A DNA stretch of 7,416 bases from Gemmatimonadota bacterium (GTDB lineage: Bacteria > Gemmatimonadota > Gemmatimonadetes > Palauibacterales > Palauibacteraceae), in contig JAENXO010000124.1 in NCBI GenBank assembly GCA_016649455.1, positions 1-7,416 on the forward strand, read 5' to 3'. The position numbers and the translations under genes were made by a program. Positions 1 to 6,163 of this stretch are shown piece by piece; positions within the stretch are counted from its first letter, which is position 1, and each line of letters opens with the position of its first letter. Below the pieces are notes generated by a model. It did no database searches, was not told the origin of the DNA, and worked only from the letters and a program-made list of their open reading frames with translations.

Positions 1-2
1 GG

Positions 3-104
3 GTTTGGCGAGGAGGATCGCTCGGGGGTAGCTTCGGAGCGCATTTGCTGACAGTGGCGTGGGCGATGAGTACGGCCGCGAAACAACGACAAAGGAAGAT
101 CTGA
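3..104 (+). CDS. C-terminal end of an upstream gene, possibly a membrane protein (partial)
   Basis: An open frame enters from the left edge and reads 33 codons before a TGA at 102-104. The last base of that stop is the A of the next gene's ATG, giving the overlap TGATG. The same overlap joins the next two genes, which argues that this frame is a real gene end rather than chance. The visible peptide has a small-residue and hydrophobic stretch (SFGAHLLTVAWAM) followed by a strongly basic tail (KQRQRKI). This would fit a last membrane helix with a cytoplasmic positive end, as in a permease. The family cannot be recognised from so little sequence. Thirty-three open codons can also occur by chance in G+C-rich DNA. 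Confidence 0.5.
   Translation, partial: VWRGGSLGGSFGAHLLTVAWAMSTAAKQRQRKI
93..98 (+). promoter_or_regulatory. Ribosome binding site deciding the M1 peptidase start
   Basis: AGGAAG lies five bases before the ATG at 104. This supports 104 as the start rather than the in-frame GTG at 59, which would add 15 polar and charged residues ahead of the signal peptide. Confidence 0.6.
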
Positions 105-2134
105 TGCGATCGAGCGAGCGGGTGGATTGTGTGGTGAGGAAGTTGACGGAGGGGGTGCTGGTCGGTCTGATCGTGCTGGTCGGCACAGCCATATTCCCCG
201 TCGACTCGGTTGCGCAAGAAGCGGCTGCAGCCGACGGAACCGGCCTGATTTCAGATGCTCCCGTATTCCCGGCGGTCACGCCGCCTTCGCGTTACCAGGA
301 TGCGATCGACAAGGGAACCCGCACCGTCAACGGACGTCCAGGCGGGGACTACTGGCAGCAACGGGCCGACTACCGGATCGCCGTCGAGATCGAGCCGGAG
401 ACGGCACGACTCACCGGCAGCGAGACGATCACCTACTACAACGAGAGTCCCGACGAGCTGACTTCGATCGTGGTTCGGTTCTACCAGAACGTGTTCTCGG
501 AAGGCGTCGCCCGGAATCGCTCCGTCACCCTCACGGGCGGAATGGACCTCGACCGGATGGCGCTGAACGGGACGGAACTGGGCGTGCTGGCGCGCCCCCG
601 ATTCGAGAACGGGGAGGTCATTCGACCCGAGGGTCCCGGATATCGAATGAACGGGACCGTAGCGGTGATTCAGCTCGACGAGCCGATCCCCAGTGGCGGT
701 ACGGCGGAGCTGGAGATCGACTGGGGGTTCACGGTCTCAGGTGGGGGCGGTTTCCGGAACGGGCACCTGGACAACTCCGTGTTCAACCTCGCGCAGTGGT
801 ATCCCCAGATATCCGTTTACGATGACGTATTCGGTTGGGACATGAGCCCGTATCTTGGAAACGGTGAATTCTACGTCGGATACGGACGGTTCGAGGTGGA
901 CGTCACGGTGCCGGACGGTTGGGTCGTGGTGGGGACCGGAATGCTGGCGAACGCGGAAGAGATACTTCGTCCGGAGCAGATCGAAGCACTCCTGGCGGCC
1001 CCGGCGCTCGACACCGTGATCGCAGTGGTGTCGGCGGCGGACGTCGAGTCAGGCAGCGCGACGCTCGCGAGCACCGAAGGCAAACAGACCTGGCGCATGG
1101 TGGCGGACAGCGTGCGCGACTTCGCGTTCGCCACCTCGGACCGGTACGTGTGGCACGTTACCGGTGCCGAGACGGGAGGAGCCCGCGGCCGGGTGCTGAT
1201 CCAGAACGTGTTCACGCCGGACATGGATCACTGGGCCGAAGCCACTCTGTATGCGAAGCACGCGATCGAGTTCTTCTCAGGGTATATCCTGGAGTACCCT
1301 TATCCACAGGCCACGGCGGCGATGGGACCGCCGCAGGTCAACGGCATGGAGTACCCGATGATCACGTTCATCACTCACCAGGCCAGCGGCCGCGGACTGA
1401 CCGGGGTCGTGACCCACGAACTCAGCCACTTCTGGATGCCGATGATCGTGGGTACGAAGGAGATGGCGTACGCATGGATGGACGAAGGATTCACGACGTT
1501 CAACACGGCCCTCGCGATGGATGACTGGTTCGAGACATCCGACAGCCGGCTCGGGGGAATGAACGGGTATCTGCAGGCCGCGCGATTCGAGGCGGAGGTG
1601 CCGATCATGGGGCACACGGACTTCGCTGAGAATCCATTCGGCCGCTCGGTCGCGGCGTACAGCAAGCCGGGGACCCTGCTGCACAGCCTTCGGCACATGC
1701 TGGGCGCTGAGACGTTCGACGCGTTCTACACCGACTATGCCCGCACCTGGGCGTTCAAGCACCCGATGCCGTGGGACTTCTTCGCGATGGCCGAGGGCGC
1801 GGCAGGCACGGACCTCGACTGGTTCTGGCAGAGCTGGTTCTACGAGACCGCCACGCTGGACCAGTCGATCGCCTCGGTTCAACAGTCGTCGTCCGGAGTG
1901 GATGTCACGGTCGAAAACCTGGATCGTGGCGTGATGCCGGTGGAAATCCGGCTCACGGCGGAGGGCGGTGCGACCGAAACGGTGACCTGGCCCGCGTCGG
2001 TGTGGGCCGGGACGCGCAGCGTTACGCGGACGATCCCGTTCGACGGCACGGTCGACGAGGTCGTGATCGACCCGGACCAGTGGTATCCGGATATCGATCG
2101 CGAGAACAACAGCTGGACGCGACCGACGAGCTGA
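104..2134 (+). CDS. Secreted M1-family zinc aminopeptidase
   Basis: This 676-residue protein belongs to the gluzincin M1 family, which removes N-terminal amino acids from peptides using one zinc ion. Residues 1-37 form a probable Sec signal peptide: basic residues R12 K13, a hydrophobic core at about 18-33, and likely cleavage after SVA37. The mature enzyme should therefore work in the periplasm or outside the cell. A beta-rich N-terminal domain spans roughly 85-255. GMEYP (414-418) stands in the place of the classical GAMEN exopeptidase motif, with E416 expected to bind the substrate N-terminus. HELSH (438-442) followed by E461 gives the exact HEXXH-X18-E zinc site, with E439 as catalytic base. 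Y519 in AYSKPG is at the expected distance for the transition-state tyrosine. The rest of the C-terminal part is short, and I recognise no ERAP1-like C-terminal domain. It overlaps both neighbours by one base (TGATG), so translational coupling is likely. The exact peptide preference is unknown. Confidence 0.94.
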   Translation: MRSSERVDCVVRKLTEGVLVGLIVLVGTAIFPVDSVAQEAAAADGTGLISDAPVFPAVTPPSRYQDAIDKGTRTVNGRPGGDYWQQRADYRIAVEIEPETARLTGSETITYYNESPDELTSIVVRFYQNVFSEGVARNRSVTLTGGMDLDRMALNGTELGVLARPRFENGEVIRPEGPGYRMNGTVAVIQLDEPIPSGGTAELEIDWGFTVSGGGGFRNGHLDNSVFNLAQWYPQISVYDDVFGWDMSPYLGNGEFYVGYGRFEVDVTVPDGWVVVGTGMLANAEEILRPEQIEALLAAPALDTVIAVVSAADVESGSATLASTEGKQTWRMVADSVRDFAFATSDRYVWHVTGAETGGARGRVLIQNVFTPDMDHWAEATLYAKHAIEFFSGYILEYPYPQATAAMGPPQVNGMEYPMITFITHQASGRGLTGVVTHELSHFWMPMIVGTKEMAYAWMDEGFTTFNTALAMDDWFETSDSRLGGMNGYLQAARFEAEVPIMGHTDFAENPFGRSVAAYSKPGTLLHSLRHMLGAETFDAFYTDYARTWAFKHPMPWDFFAMAEGAAGTDLDWFWQSWFYETATLDQSIASVQQSSSGVDVTVENLDRGVMPVEIRLTAEGGATETVTWPASVWAGTRSVTRTIPFDGTVDEVVIDPDQWYPDIDRENNSWTRPTS

Positions 2135-3408
2135 TGACGACCGGCGAACACCCCGGACCGGGGATGACCTGGGAGCGTTACGAACGGTTCTTCCGAACCC
2201 CGCCGGAGATCGTGTTCGAGTGGAACGACTCCGAGACTCCGGCGCGGGGCTGGCTGGTGATCAACAGCCTGAAGGGGGGAGCGGCCGGAGGCGGCACGCG
2301 GATGCACGCCGGTCTGACGCGGGACGAGGTAACGTTTCTGGCCAAGGCGATGGAGCTCAAGTTCGCGTTCGCCGGTCCGCCGATCGGGGGAGCGAAGTCC
2401 GGAATCGACTTCGATCCCGCAGATCCCCGGAAGTCCGAAGTGCTGCGACGGTGGTTCGCGGCCATCCGGACAGAGCTGGCTTCGCGCTACGGAACGGCCG
2501 GCGACCTGAACGTCAGCGAGACCGCGGATGTGATTCCCTGCTGCAAGGAAATAGGGATCAATCACCCGCAGCTCGGAGTGCTCCGCGGACATCTCGGGCT
2601 GGACGGCGAGGAGCTCGGTCGGCGGTCCGAGCTCATGCACATCGGGCTCGATCAGCCGGTTCCCGTCGAGCTGGGCCTCGCGGGCAAAGAGGCCCGGGTG
2701 TTAGGGCTCGTCACGGGCCACAGCGTCGCCAGTTCTGCTCTTCGCCTCCTGCACCACCAGGGGCGGGCGCCCGAGCAGACCCGCGTGCTGTTGCAGGGAT
2801 TCGGGACGGTCGGAGGTGCGTCGGCCCTGTACATGGCTCGGGCAGGATTGAAGATCGTCGGAATCATCGATGCCCGCAGTGCCCTGTTTCGACCGGAAGG
2901 CCTGGCCGTGCCCGAGGTCGAGTCGCTTCTTCTCACGCGCTCCGGGAACACTCTCCCCCCTCATGTCGACGTGCAGGATGGACCGGAAGCTCACGAAGAG
3001 TTCTGGTCGACTCCAGCCGAGCTGTTCGTCGCGGCAGCTGTTTCGGGCAGCCTCGATTCGGATCGCCTCGATTCACTGGCGTCGGCGGGAGTGAAGTCGA
3101 TCGTCGCGGGAGCGAACCATCCATTCTGGGCTTCGGAACCCGGCGACACGAGCCTCGAGCAAGAGGCGGACAGGCGCTTCGCCGTGATCGCGGACGTGAT
3201 CGCGAGCTGCGGCACGGCGCACGCATTCGCCTGCCAGGCATGCAGCGAATTTCCCCTGCGACCCGAAGCCCTGTTCGAGTCGATCCGGGACACGGTCGAG
3301 GGCGCCGTGGACGAAGCCGTCCGCCGGTCGGGCAGCCCTGAGCATGGACTGCTCGCCGGGGCGCTCGAGCTGGCCCTGGAGCGTTGCGGGCGTCCACTCA
3401 CGAAGTGA
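2134..3408 (+). CDS. Divergent Glu/Leu/Phe/Val-type amino-acid dehydrogenase
   Basis: This 424-residue cytoplasmic protein has the two-domain layout of NAD(P)-dependent amino-acid dehydrogenases, which oxidatively deaminate an L-amino acid to a 2-oxo acid and ammonia. In the N-terminal domain, GGGTRMH (52-58) resembles the leucine/phenylalanine dehydrogenase form of the substrate loop. K76 (AMELK) matches the substrate-binding lysine, K88 (GGAKSG) the catalytic lysine, and D124 (GDLN) the catalytic aspartate. The Rossmann fold starts at GFGTVG (222-227), and D246 at the end of the second strand suggests a preference for NAD over NADP. GANHP (326-330) matches the family GANGP motif. The usual NAGGV-type segment is replaced by SCGTAHAF (358-365), so the side-chain pocket differs and the substrate cannot be named. 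The start at 2134 shares one base with the preceding stop. A second ATG at 2164 (MTWERYE) is possible. The open frame runs back to 1771, but that part lies inside the peptidase gene and is not family sequence. Confidence 0.88.
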   Translation: MTTGEHPGPGMTWERYERFFRTPPEIVFEWNDSETPARGWLVINSLKGGAAGGGTRMHAGLTRDEVTFLAKAMELKFAFAGPPIGGAKSGIDFDPADPRKSEVLRRWFAAIRTELASRYGTAGDLNVSETADVIPCCKEIGINHPQLGVLRGHLGLDGEELGRRSELMHIGLDQPVPVELGLAGKEARVLGLVTGHSVASSALRLLHHQGRAPEQTRVLLQGFGTVGGASALYMARAGLKIVGIIDARSALFRPEGLAVPEVESLLLTRSGNTLPPHVDVQDGPEAHEEFWSTPAELFVAAAVSGSLDSDRLDSLASAGVKSIVAGANHPFWASEPGDTSLEQEADRRFAVIADVIASCGTAHAFACQACSEFPLRPEALFESIRDTVEGAVDEAVRRSGSPEHGLLAGALELALERCGRPLTK

Positions 3409-3458
3409 TTCGAAGCGACGGACTCACTGCGAAACAGAAACCGAACCGGAAACGAGTC

Positions 3459-4835
3459 ATGAGTCATTCCCTGTCCGAGTACCTGCACGAGAATCGAGAT
3501 CGTTTCGAGAAGGAACTCGGCGAGTTCCTCGCAATTCCGAGCGTCAGCACCGAGTCGCGGCACTCGAAGGACGTCGAGCACTGCGCTGAATGGGTGGGTG
3601 AACACCTCCGTCGTGCGGGAGTCGGGACCGTCGAGATAGTTAAGACGGACGGAAAGCCGATCGTGGTCGCGGAGCACATCGTGAATCCCGATCTGCCGAC
3701 ACTTCTGGTGTACGGCCACTATGACGTGCAGCCTGTGGATCCGGTAGAGCTATGGGAGTCGCCTCCGTTCGAAGCGACGGTCCGGGATGGGTGCGTGTTC
3801 GCCCGGGGATCGAATGACGACAAGGGCCAGGTTCACATGCACATCAAGGCCCTTGAAGCCCGCCTGAAGACGGGCGTCGGCATGCCCGTCAACGTGAAGC
3901 TGGTGATCGAGGGCGAAGAGGAAATCGGCAGTGTCCACCTCGAGGCGTTTCTGCGTGAGAACGCCCAGCGGCTGGCCTGTGACGCGGTGGTCATCAGCGA
4001 TACGGGAATGCTGGGGCCAGACATTCCATCGATCGGAATAGGCCTGCGGGGCCTCGCGTATCTCGAGGTGTTCGTGGATGGGCCCTCCGGTGATCTGCAT
4101 TCAGGCAGCTACGGCGGCGCGGTCGTCAATCCGGCCCTGGCTCTCGCGGAAATACTGACGGCCCTGAAGGACGAGAGCGGTCGGGTCACGATTCCCGGTT
4201 TCTATGACCGGGTCCGCCCGATCACTGATGAAGAGCGCGAGGCCCTGAACGCCCTGCCGTTCGATGAGGATGAATTCCGTGCCGAGACCGGTGCGGTGTC
4301 CCTGGGAGGAGAAGCGGGATACTCGACCCTCGAGAGGCTCTGGTACCGCCCCGCCCTGGACGTGAACGGAATGATCTCAGGCTTCACCGGAGAGGGCGCC
4401 AAGACAGTTCTCCCGGCCCATGCCCGGGCGAAAGTCTCCATGCGCCTGGTCCCGGACCAGGATCCGAACGAAATCGCCGAACTGTTCAGCCGATACATTC
4501 GCGATCTCGCTCCGGACGGAGTCCGGGTCACGGTGAAGGCACTGCACGGCGGCTGGCCATGGGCCGCGAACCCCGAGAGTCCCCTGTTCGACGCCGCGGC
4601 GGCGGCACTCAAGCGGGCGTTCGGCAGGGAGCCGGTCTATGTGCGGGAAGGGGGATCGATTCCGATCGTTCCGCTATTCGAGGAGATCTTCGAAGGACCC
4701 GTCCTGCTTCTCGGATTCGCTCCTCCGGGCGGCAACGCACATGCGCCGAATGAGTGGATGAGCCTTTCAGACTACCACCGCGGAATCGAGACGATCGCAC
4801 GACTGTACGATGAAGTGGTTCATAGGGGAGTGTAG
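3459..4835 (+). CDS. M20-family metallo-dipeptidase
   Basis: This 458-residue protein is a complete M20 peptidase of the carnosinase/DapE/ArgE superfamily. These are di-zinc (or manganese) enzymes that cleave dipeptides or related amide bonds in the cytoplasm, and no signal peptide is present here. The metal set is all visible: H87 in GHYDVQP with D89 beside it, bridging D120 in SNDDKG, base E154 and ligand E155 in EGEEEIGS, D181 in ISDTG, and H428 in NAHAPNEW. The dimerisation-domain histidine is H214 in DLHSGSYGG. The order and spacing match family dipeptidases of about 450-470 residues. The ATG at 3459 is preceded by GGAAA at 3448-3452. The open frame extends back to 3384 but would overlap the dehydrogenase gene. 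The 50-base gap after that gene and the shared strand place this gene as the last of the operon. Specificity (general dipeptides or a special amide) cannot be read from the sequence. Confidence 0.94.
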   Translation: MSHSLSEYLHENRDRFEKELGEFLAIPSVSTESRHSKDVEHCAEWVGEHLRRAGVGTVEIVKTDGKPIVVAEHIVNPDLPTLLVYGHYDVQPVDPVELWESPPFEATVRDGCVFARGSNDDKGQVHMHIKALEARLKTGVGMPVNVKLVIEGEEEIGSVHLEAFLRENAQRLACDAVVISDTGMLGPDIPSIGIGLRGLAYLEVFVDGPSGDLHSGSYGGAVVNPALALAEILTALKDESGRVTIPGFYDRVRPITDEEREALNALPFDEDEFRAETGAVSLGGEAGYSTLERLWYRPALDVNGMISGFTGEGAKTVLPAHARAKVSMRLVPDQDPNEIAELFSRYIRDLAPDGVRVTVKALHGGWPWAANPESPLFDAAAAALKRAFGREPVYVREGGSIPIVPLFEEIFEGPVLLLGFAPPGGNAHAPNEWMSLSDYHRGIETIARLYDEVVHRGV

Positions 4836-4873
4836 AGCAACACTAAACGTGGCAACCTCTCTTGACGTCCAGC

Positions 4874-4896
4874 TTCCGCTCAGCGCTTGAGCGGAA
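4874..4896. terminator. Hairpin at the convergent gene ends, possible terminator
   Basis: TTCCGCTCA and TGAGCGGAA form a perfect 9-bp stem around a 5-base loop (GCGCT). The stem covers the stop codon of the minus-strand gene (TCA at 4880-4882) and lies 38 bases past the M20 stop. There is no T-run on either strand after the stem, so it is not a canonical intrinsic terminator. It could still act as an RNA 3'-end stabiliser or a bidirectional pause site. Confidence 0.4.
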
Positions 4897-5908
4897 CCAG
4901 CATGTCGTAGGCAGCCAGCTTGGTTTGGGAACCGATAGACTGGAAACGACCGATAACTACGCCGTCCTTTGCGACCTTGGGATTGAACCCCGTAGTCGTC
5001 CGCTCACCAAGGTACGAATCCTCCGGTCCCGCCAGGCCCGGAGCGCGGATGTCATAAGCGGCGTACCGAAGGCGGTCTTCTTCGTCCTGACTGACCACCC
5101 ACAGGATTTCCCGTTCGCTATCCACCAGGATCCCCAGCGGACCCCGATCTTGAGGCCGAAGCACTCTCTTGCGGGCAGTCGACGCATGCGTCACTTCAAA
5201 CGCAGTGTCGGCCGCGACCAGCGCCCATACCCACATGCTCGTGGAGCCCGCATCCAGTGCCAGGTGTCCCCGTTCTGCGGTAGCGGACCATAAAGCCTCA
5301 GGGCCGTAGGCCCCCGGGAAGAGCACCGTGTCGGGCTGCTCACCCTTCAGACCGGTACGAATGATCACGAGCCGCGGGATCGAATCAAGACGATCCGTAT
5401 CCACCACTGCGAACTGCATGCCGATAGGACGTTCAACGATGTCCATGCGGGCAGGGACGAATCCTGGCTCGAACGACTGTATCGGGACTCCACCGGGAGT
5501 GAATTGGTCTACTCTCCGGGAGATCCAATCGAACACGAACACCCCATGCTTCTGTGAGATGGCAATGTGTTGTGGTCGTATGATTTCCTCGGGTGGATTG
5601 TCACCTGCACCCATCGTGCGGTAGTCGATCCGGGTTGGGTCAATCCGGAACACCCCTCCGCTCGGTCGGTCCGTTATCCAGACGACAGTCCTGGACTCCG
5701 CCTTCATGTCTACTGAAGTGGAACTCGGAAGCGGTGCTGAGTCAGGTTCTACCCACAGCACTACTGCTTCGGCCTGCAACTCGAATCCGGTCTCGCCGCC
5801 AGCGTCTTCGTAGCCTGTACATCCGATCGCCCCGAGCAGCTGGATGAACAGGGCCAATGAAGACCCCATGCGAGTCTGGTGTGCAGGTGAGGCTGAAAAT
5901 GATCCCAT
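4880..5908 (-). CDS. Probable lipoprotein with beta-propeller-like repeats, function unknown
   Basis: The protein is 342 residues from the ATG at 5908. Residues 14-29 form a short hydrophobic signal ending LLGAIGC, with C30 the probable lipidated cysteine. The lipobox is weak because A, not L, sits at -3. A polar linker follows. From about residue 70 the chain alternates short beta-strand-like pieces with D/G-rich turns: VWITDRPSGGVFRIDP (76-91), then G-x-G near 100-102 and RPQHIAI (111-117), then VFVFDWISRRVDQF (123-136). This is the NHL-like register of 6-bladed propeller proteins (GxG...RPxxIAV...VFVxDxxxRRVxxF). I infer a periplasm-facing or outer-membrane-anchored propeller. No enzyme motif is visible. 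It converges on the operon and diverges from the regulator gene at 6164. Some stretches look less G+C-rich than the operon genes, though this was not measured across the whole gene. An in-frame GTG at 5929 is a less likely start. Confidence 0.78.
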   Translation of the reverse strand: MGSFSASPAHQTRMGSSLALFIQLLGAIGCTGYEDAGGETGFELQAEAVVLWVEPDSAPLPSSTSVDMKAESRTVVWITDRPSGGVFRIDPTRIDYRTMGAGDNPPEEIIRPQHIAISQKHGVFVFDWISRRVDQFTPGGVPIQSFEPGFVPARMDIVERPIGMQFAVVDTDRLDSIPRLVIIRTGLKGEQPDTVLFPGAYGPEALWSATAERGHLALDAGSTSMWVWALVAADTAFEVTHASTARKRVLRPQDRGPLGILVDSEREILWVVSQDEEDRLRYAAYDIRAPGLAGPEDSYLGERTTTGFNPKVAKDGVVIGRFQSIGSQTKLAAYDMLVPLKR

Positions 5909-5916
5909 GTGTTGGA

Positions 5917-5922
5917 CTCTCC
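5917..5922 (-). promoter_or_regulatory. Ribosome binding site for the lipoprotein gene
   Basis: On the minus strand GGAGAG lies eight bases before the ATG at 5908. It fixes that start over the upstream in-frame GTG at 5929, which would have this site inside its coding sequence. Confidence 0.6.
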
Positions 5923-5936
5923 AGACCACTATCCGA

Positions 5937-5954
5937 ACCTGGATTCATCCAGGT
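5937..5954. repeat. 7-bp inverted repeat in the lipoprotein gene leader
   Basis: ACCTGGA and TCCAGGT form a perfect 7-bp stem with a 4-base loop TTCA. It sits between the candidate minus-strand promoter and the ribosome binding site, about 29 bases before the start codon. It could be an operator for a dimeric repressor or an RNA leader hairpin. There is no T-run to make it a terminator. Confidence 0.4.
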
Positions 5955-5982
5955 CTGATCTCTTCTGACTGACTATCGCGGG

Positions 5983-6011
5983 ATTCTACAGCGTGGACCT
6001 GATAGATCCAA
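5983..6011 (-). promoter_or_regulatory. Candidate sigma70-type promoter for the lipoprotein gene
   Basis: Read on the minus strand, TTGGAT (6006-6011) and TAGAAT (5983-5988) are separated by exactly 17 bases. The -10 matches five of six consensus bases, the -35 only three. Transcription would start near 5976, leaving a leader of roughly 70 bases that holds the hairpin at 5937-5954. This is pattern matching only. Confidence 0.35.
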
Positions 6012-6056
6012 GCCCGCCAGGTCTCAACCCGGGACTCGAAATCCAAAGACCGCTCA

Positions 6057-6089
6057 ATGATATCATGATGATATAATGATGAGATTCAA
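6057..6089 (+). repeat. Three heptamer direct repeats at 11-bp spacing, candidate operator
   Basis: ATGATAT occurs at 6057-6063 and 6068-6074, and ATGAGAT (six of seven bases) at 6079-6085, so the repeat starts are exactly 11 bp apart. The first two full 11-mers (ATGATATCATG, ATGATATAATG) differ at one base. The first copy also begins a 10-bp palindrome, ATGATATCAT (6057-6066). SARP/OmpR-type winged-helix regulators are known to bind heptamer direct repeats at 11-bp spacing near the -10. The gene just downstream encodes a regulator of this class, so autoregulation is a reasonable inference. The low-complexity AT-rich context leaves chance as an alternative. Confidence 0.4.
6069..6077 (+). promoter_or_regulatory. 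Extended -10 promoter element for the BTAD regulator gene
   Basis: TGATATAAT is a full match to the extended -10 consensus TGnTATAAT, set in an AT-rich island within otherwise G+C-rich DNA. No good -35 hexamer is seen about 17 bases upstream (ACCGCT at 6049-6054), as is common for extended -10 or activator-dependent promoters. Transcription would begin near 6084, about 80 bases before the ATG at 6164. The element is embedded in the 11-bp repeat array. Confidence 0.5.
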
Positions 6090-6163
6090 CGCGAGTGTTC
6101 CATTCCGCATTCCTGAGACCGGATTTCGTGTCAGGTGATGACCACCACTGTAGCGGGCAGGCG

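Noticed and set aside
59..103. GTG start at 59 for the M1 peptidase
   Set aside because: It adds a charged stretch before the signal peptide and lacks a good ribosome site, while AGGAAG sits five bases before the ATG at 104.
1277..1882. 201-codon minus-strand frame opposite the M1 peptidase
   Set aside because: It lies fully antisense to the HEXXH catalytic region, whose reading frame is certain, and its product resembles no family.
1771..2133. Upstream extension of the dehydrogenase frame into the peptidase gene
   Set aside because: The extra 121 residues are Arg/Gly-rich frame-shadow sequence with no family resemblance, and the family N-terminus begins after the ATG at 2134.
1879..2640. 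253-codon minus-strand frame opposite the peptidase/dehydrogenase junction
   Set aside because: It is antisense to two well-supported genes and has no recognisable domain.
2220..3341. Long plus-strand open frame of 373 codons inside the dehydrogenase gene
   Set aside because: Its translation is extremely Arg/Gly/Ser-rich with no domain. It is a codon-bias shadow of the real frame.
2991..3719. 242-codon minus-strand frame opposite the dehydrogenase/dipeptidase junction
   Set aside because: It covers conserved motifs of both plus-strand genes and has no homology-like features.
4829..4844. AGTGT/ACACT inverted repeat at the M20 gene stop
   Set aside because: A 5-bp stem with a 6-base loop is too weak to call a terminator. 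The 9-bp hairpin at 4874-4896 is the better candidate.
4862..5847. Several plus-strand frames (4862-5293, 5328-5624, 5593-5847) opposite the lipoprotein gene
   Set aside because: They are short and disjointed. The minus-strand frame is continuous, with a signal sequence, ribosome site and beta-repeat pattern.
6028..6033. CCCGGG palindrome in the divergent region
   Set aside because: A single 6-base palindrome is expected by chance in G+C-rich DNA and has no supporting context.
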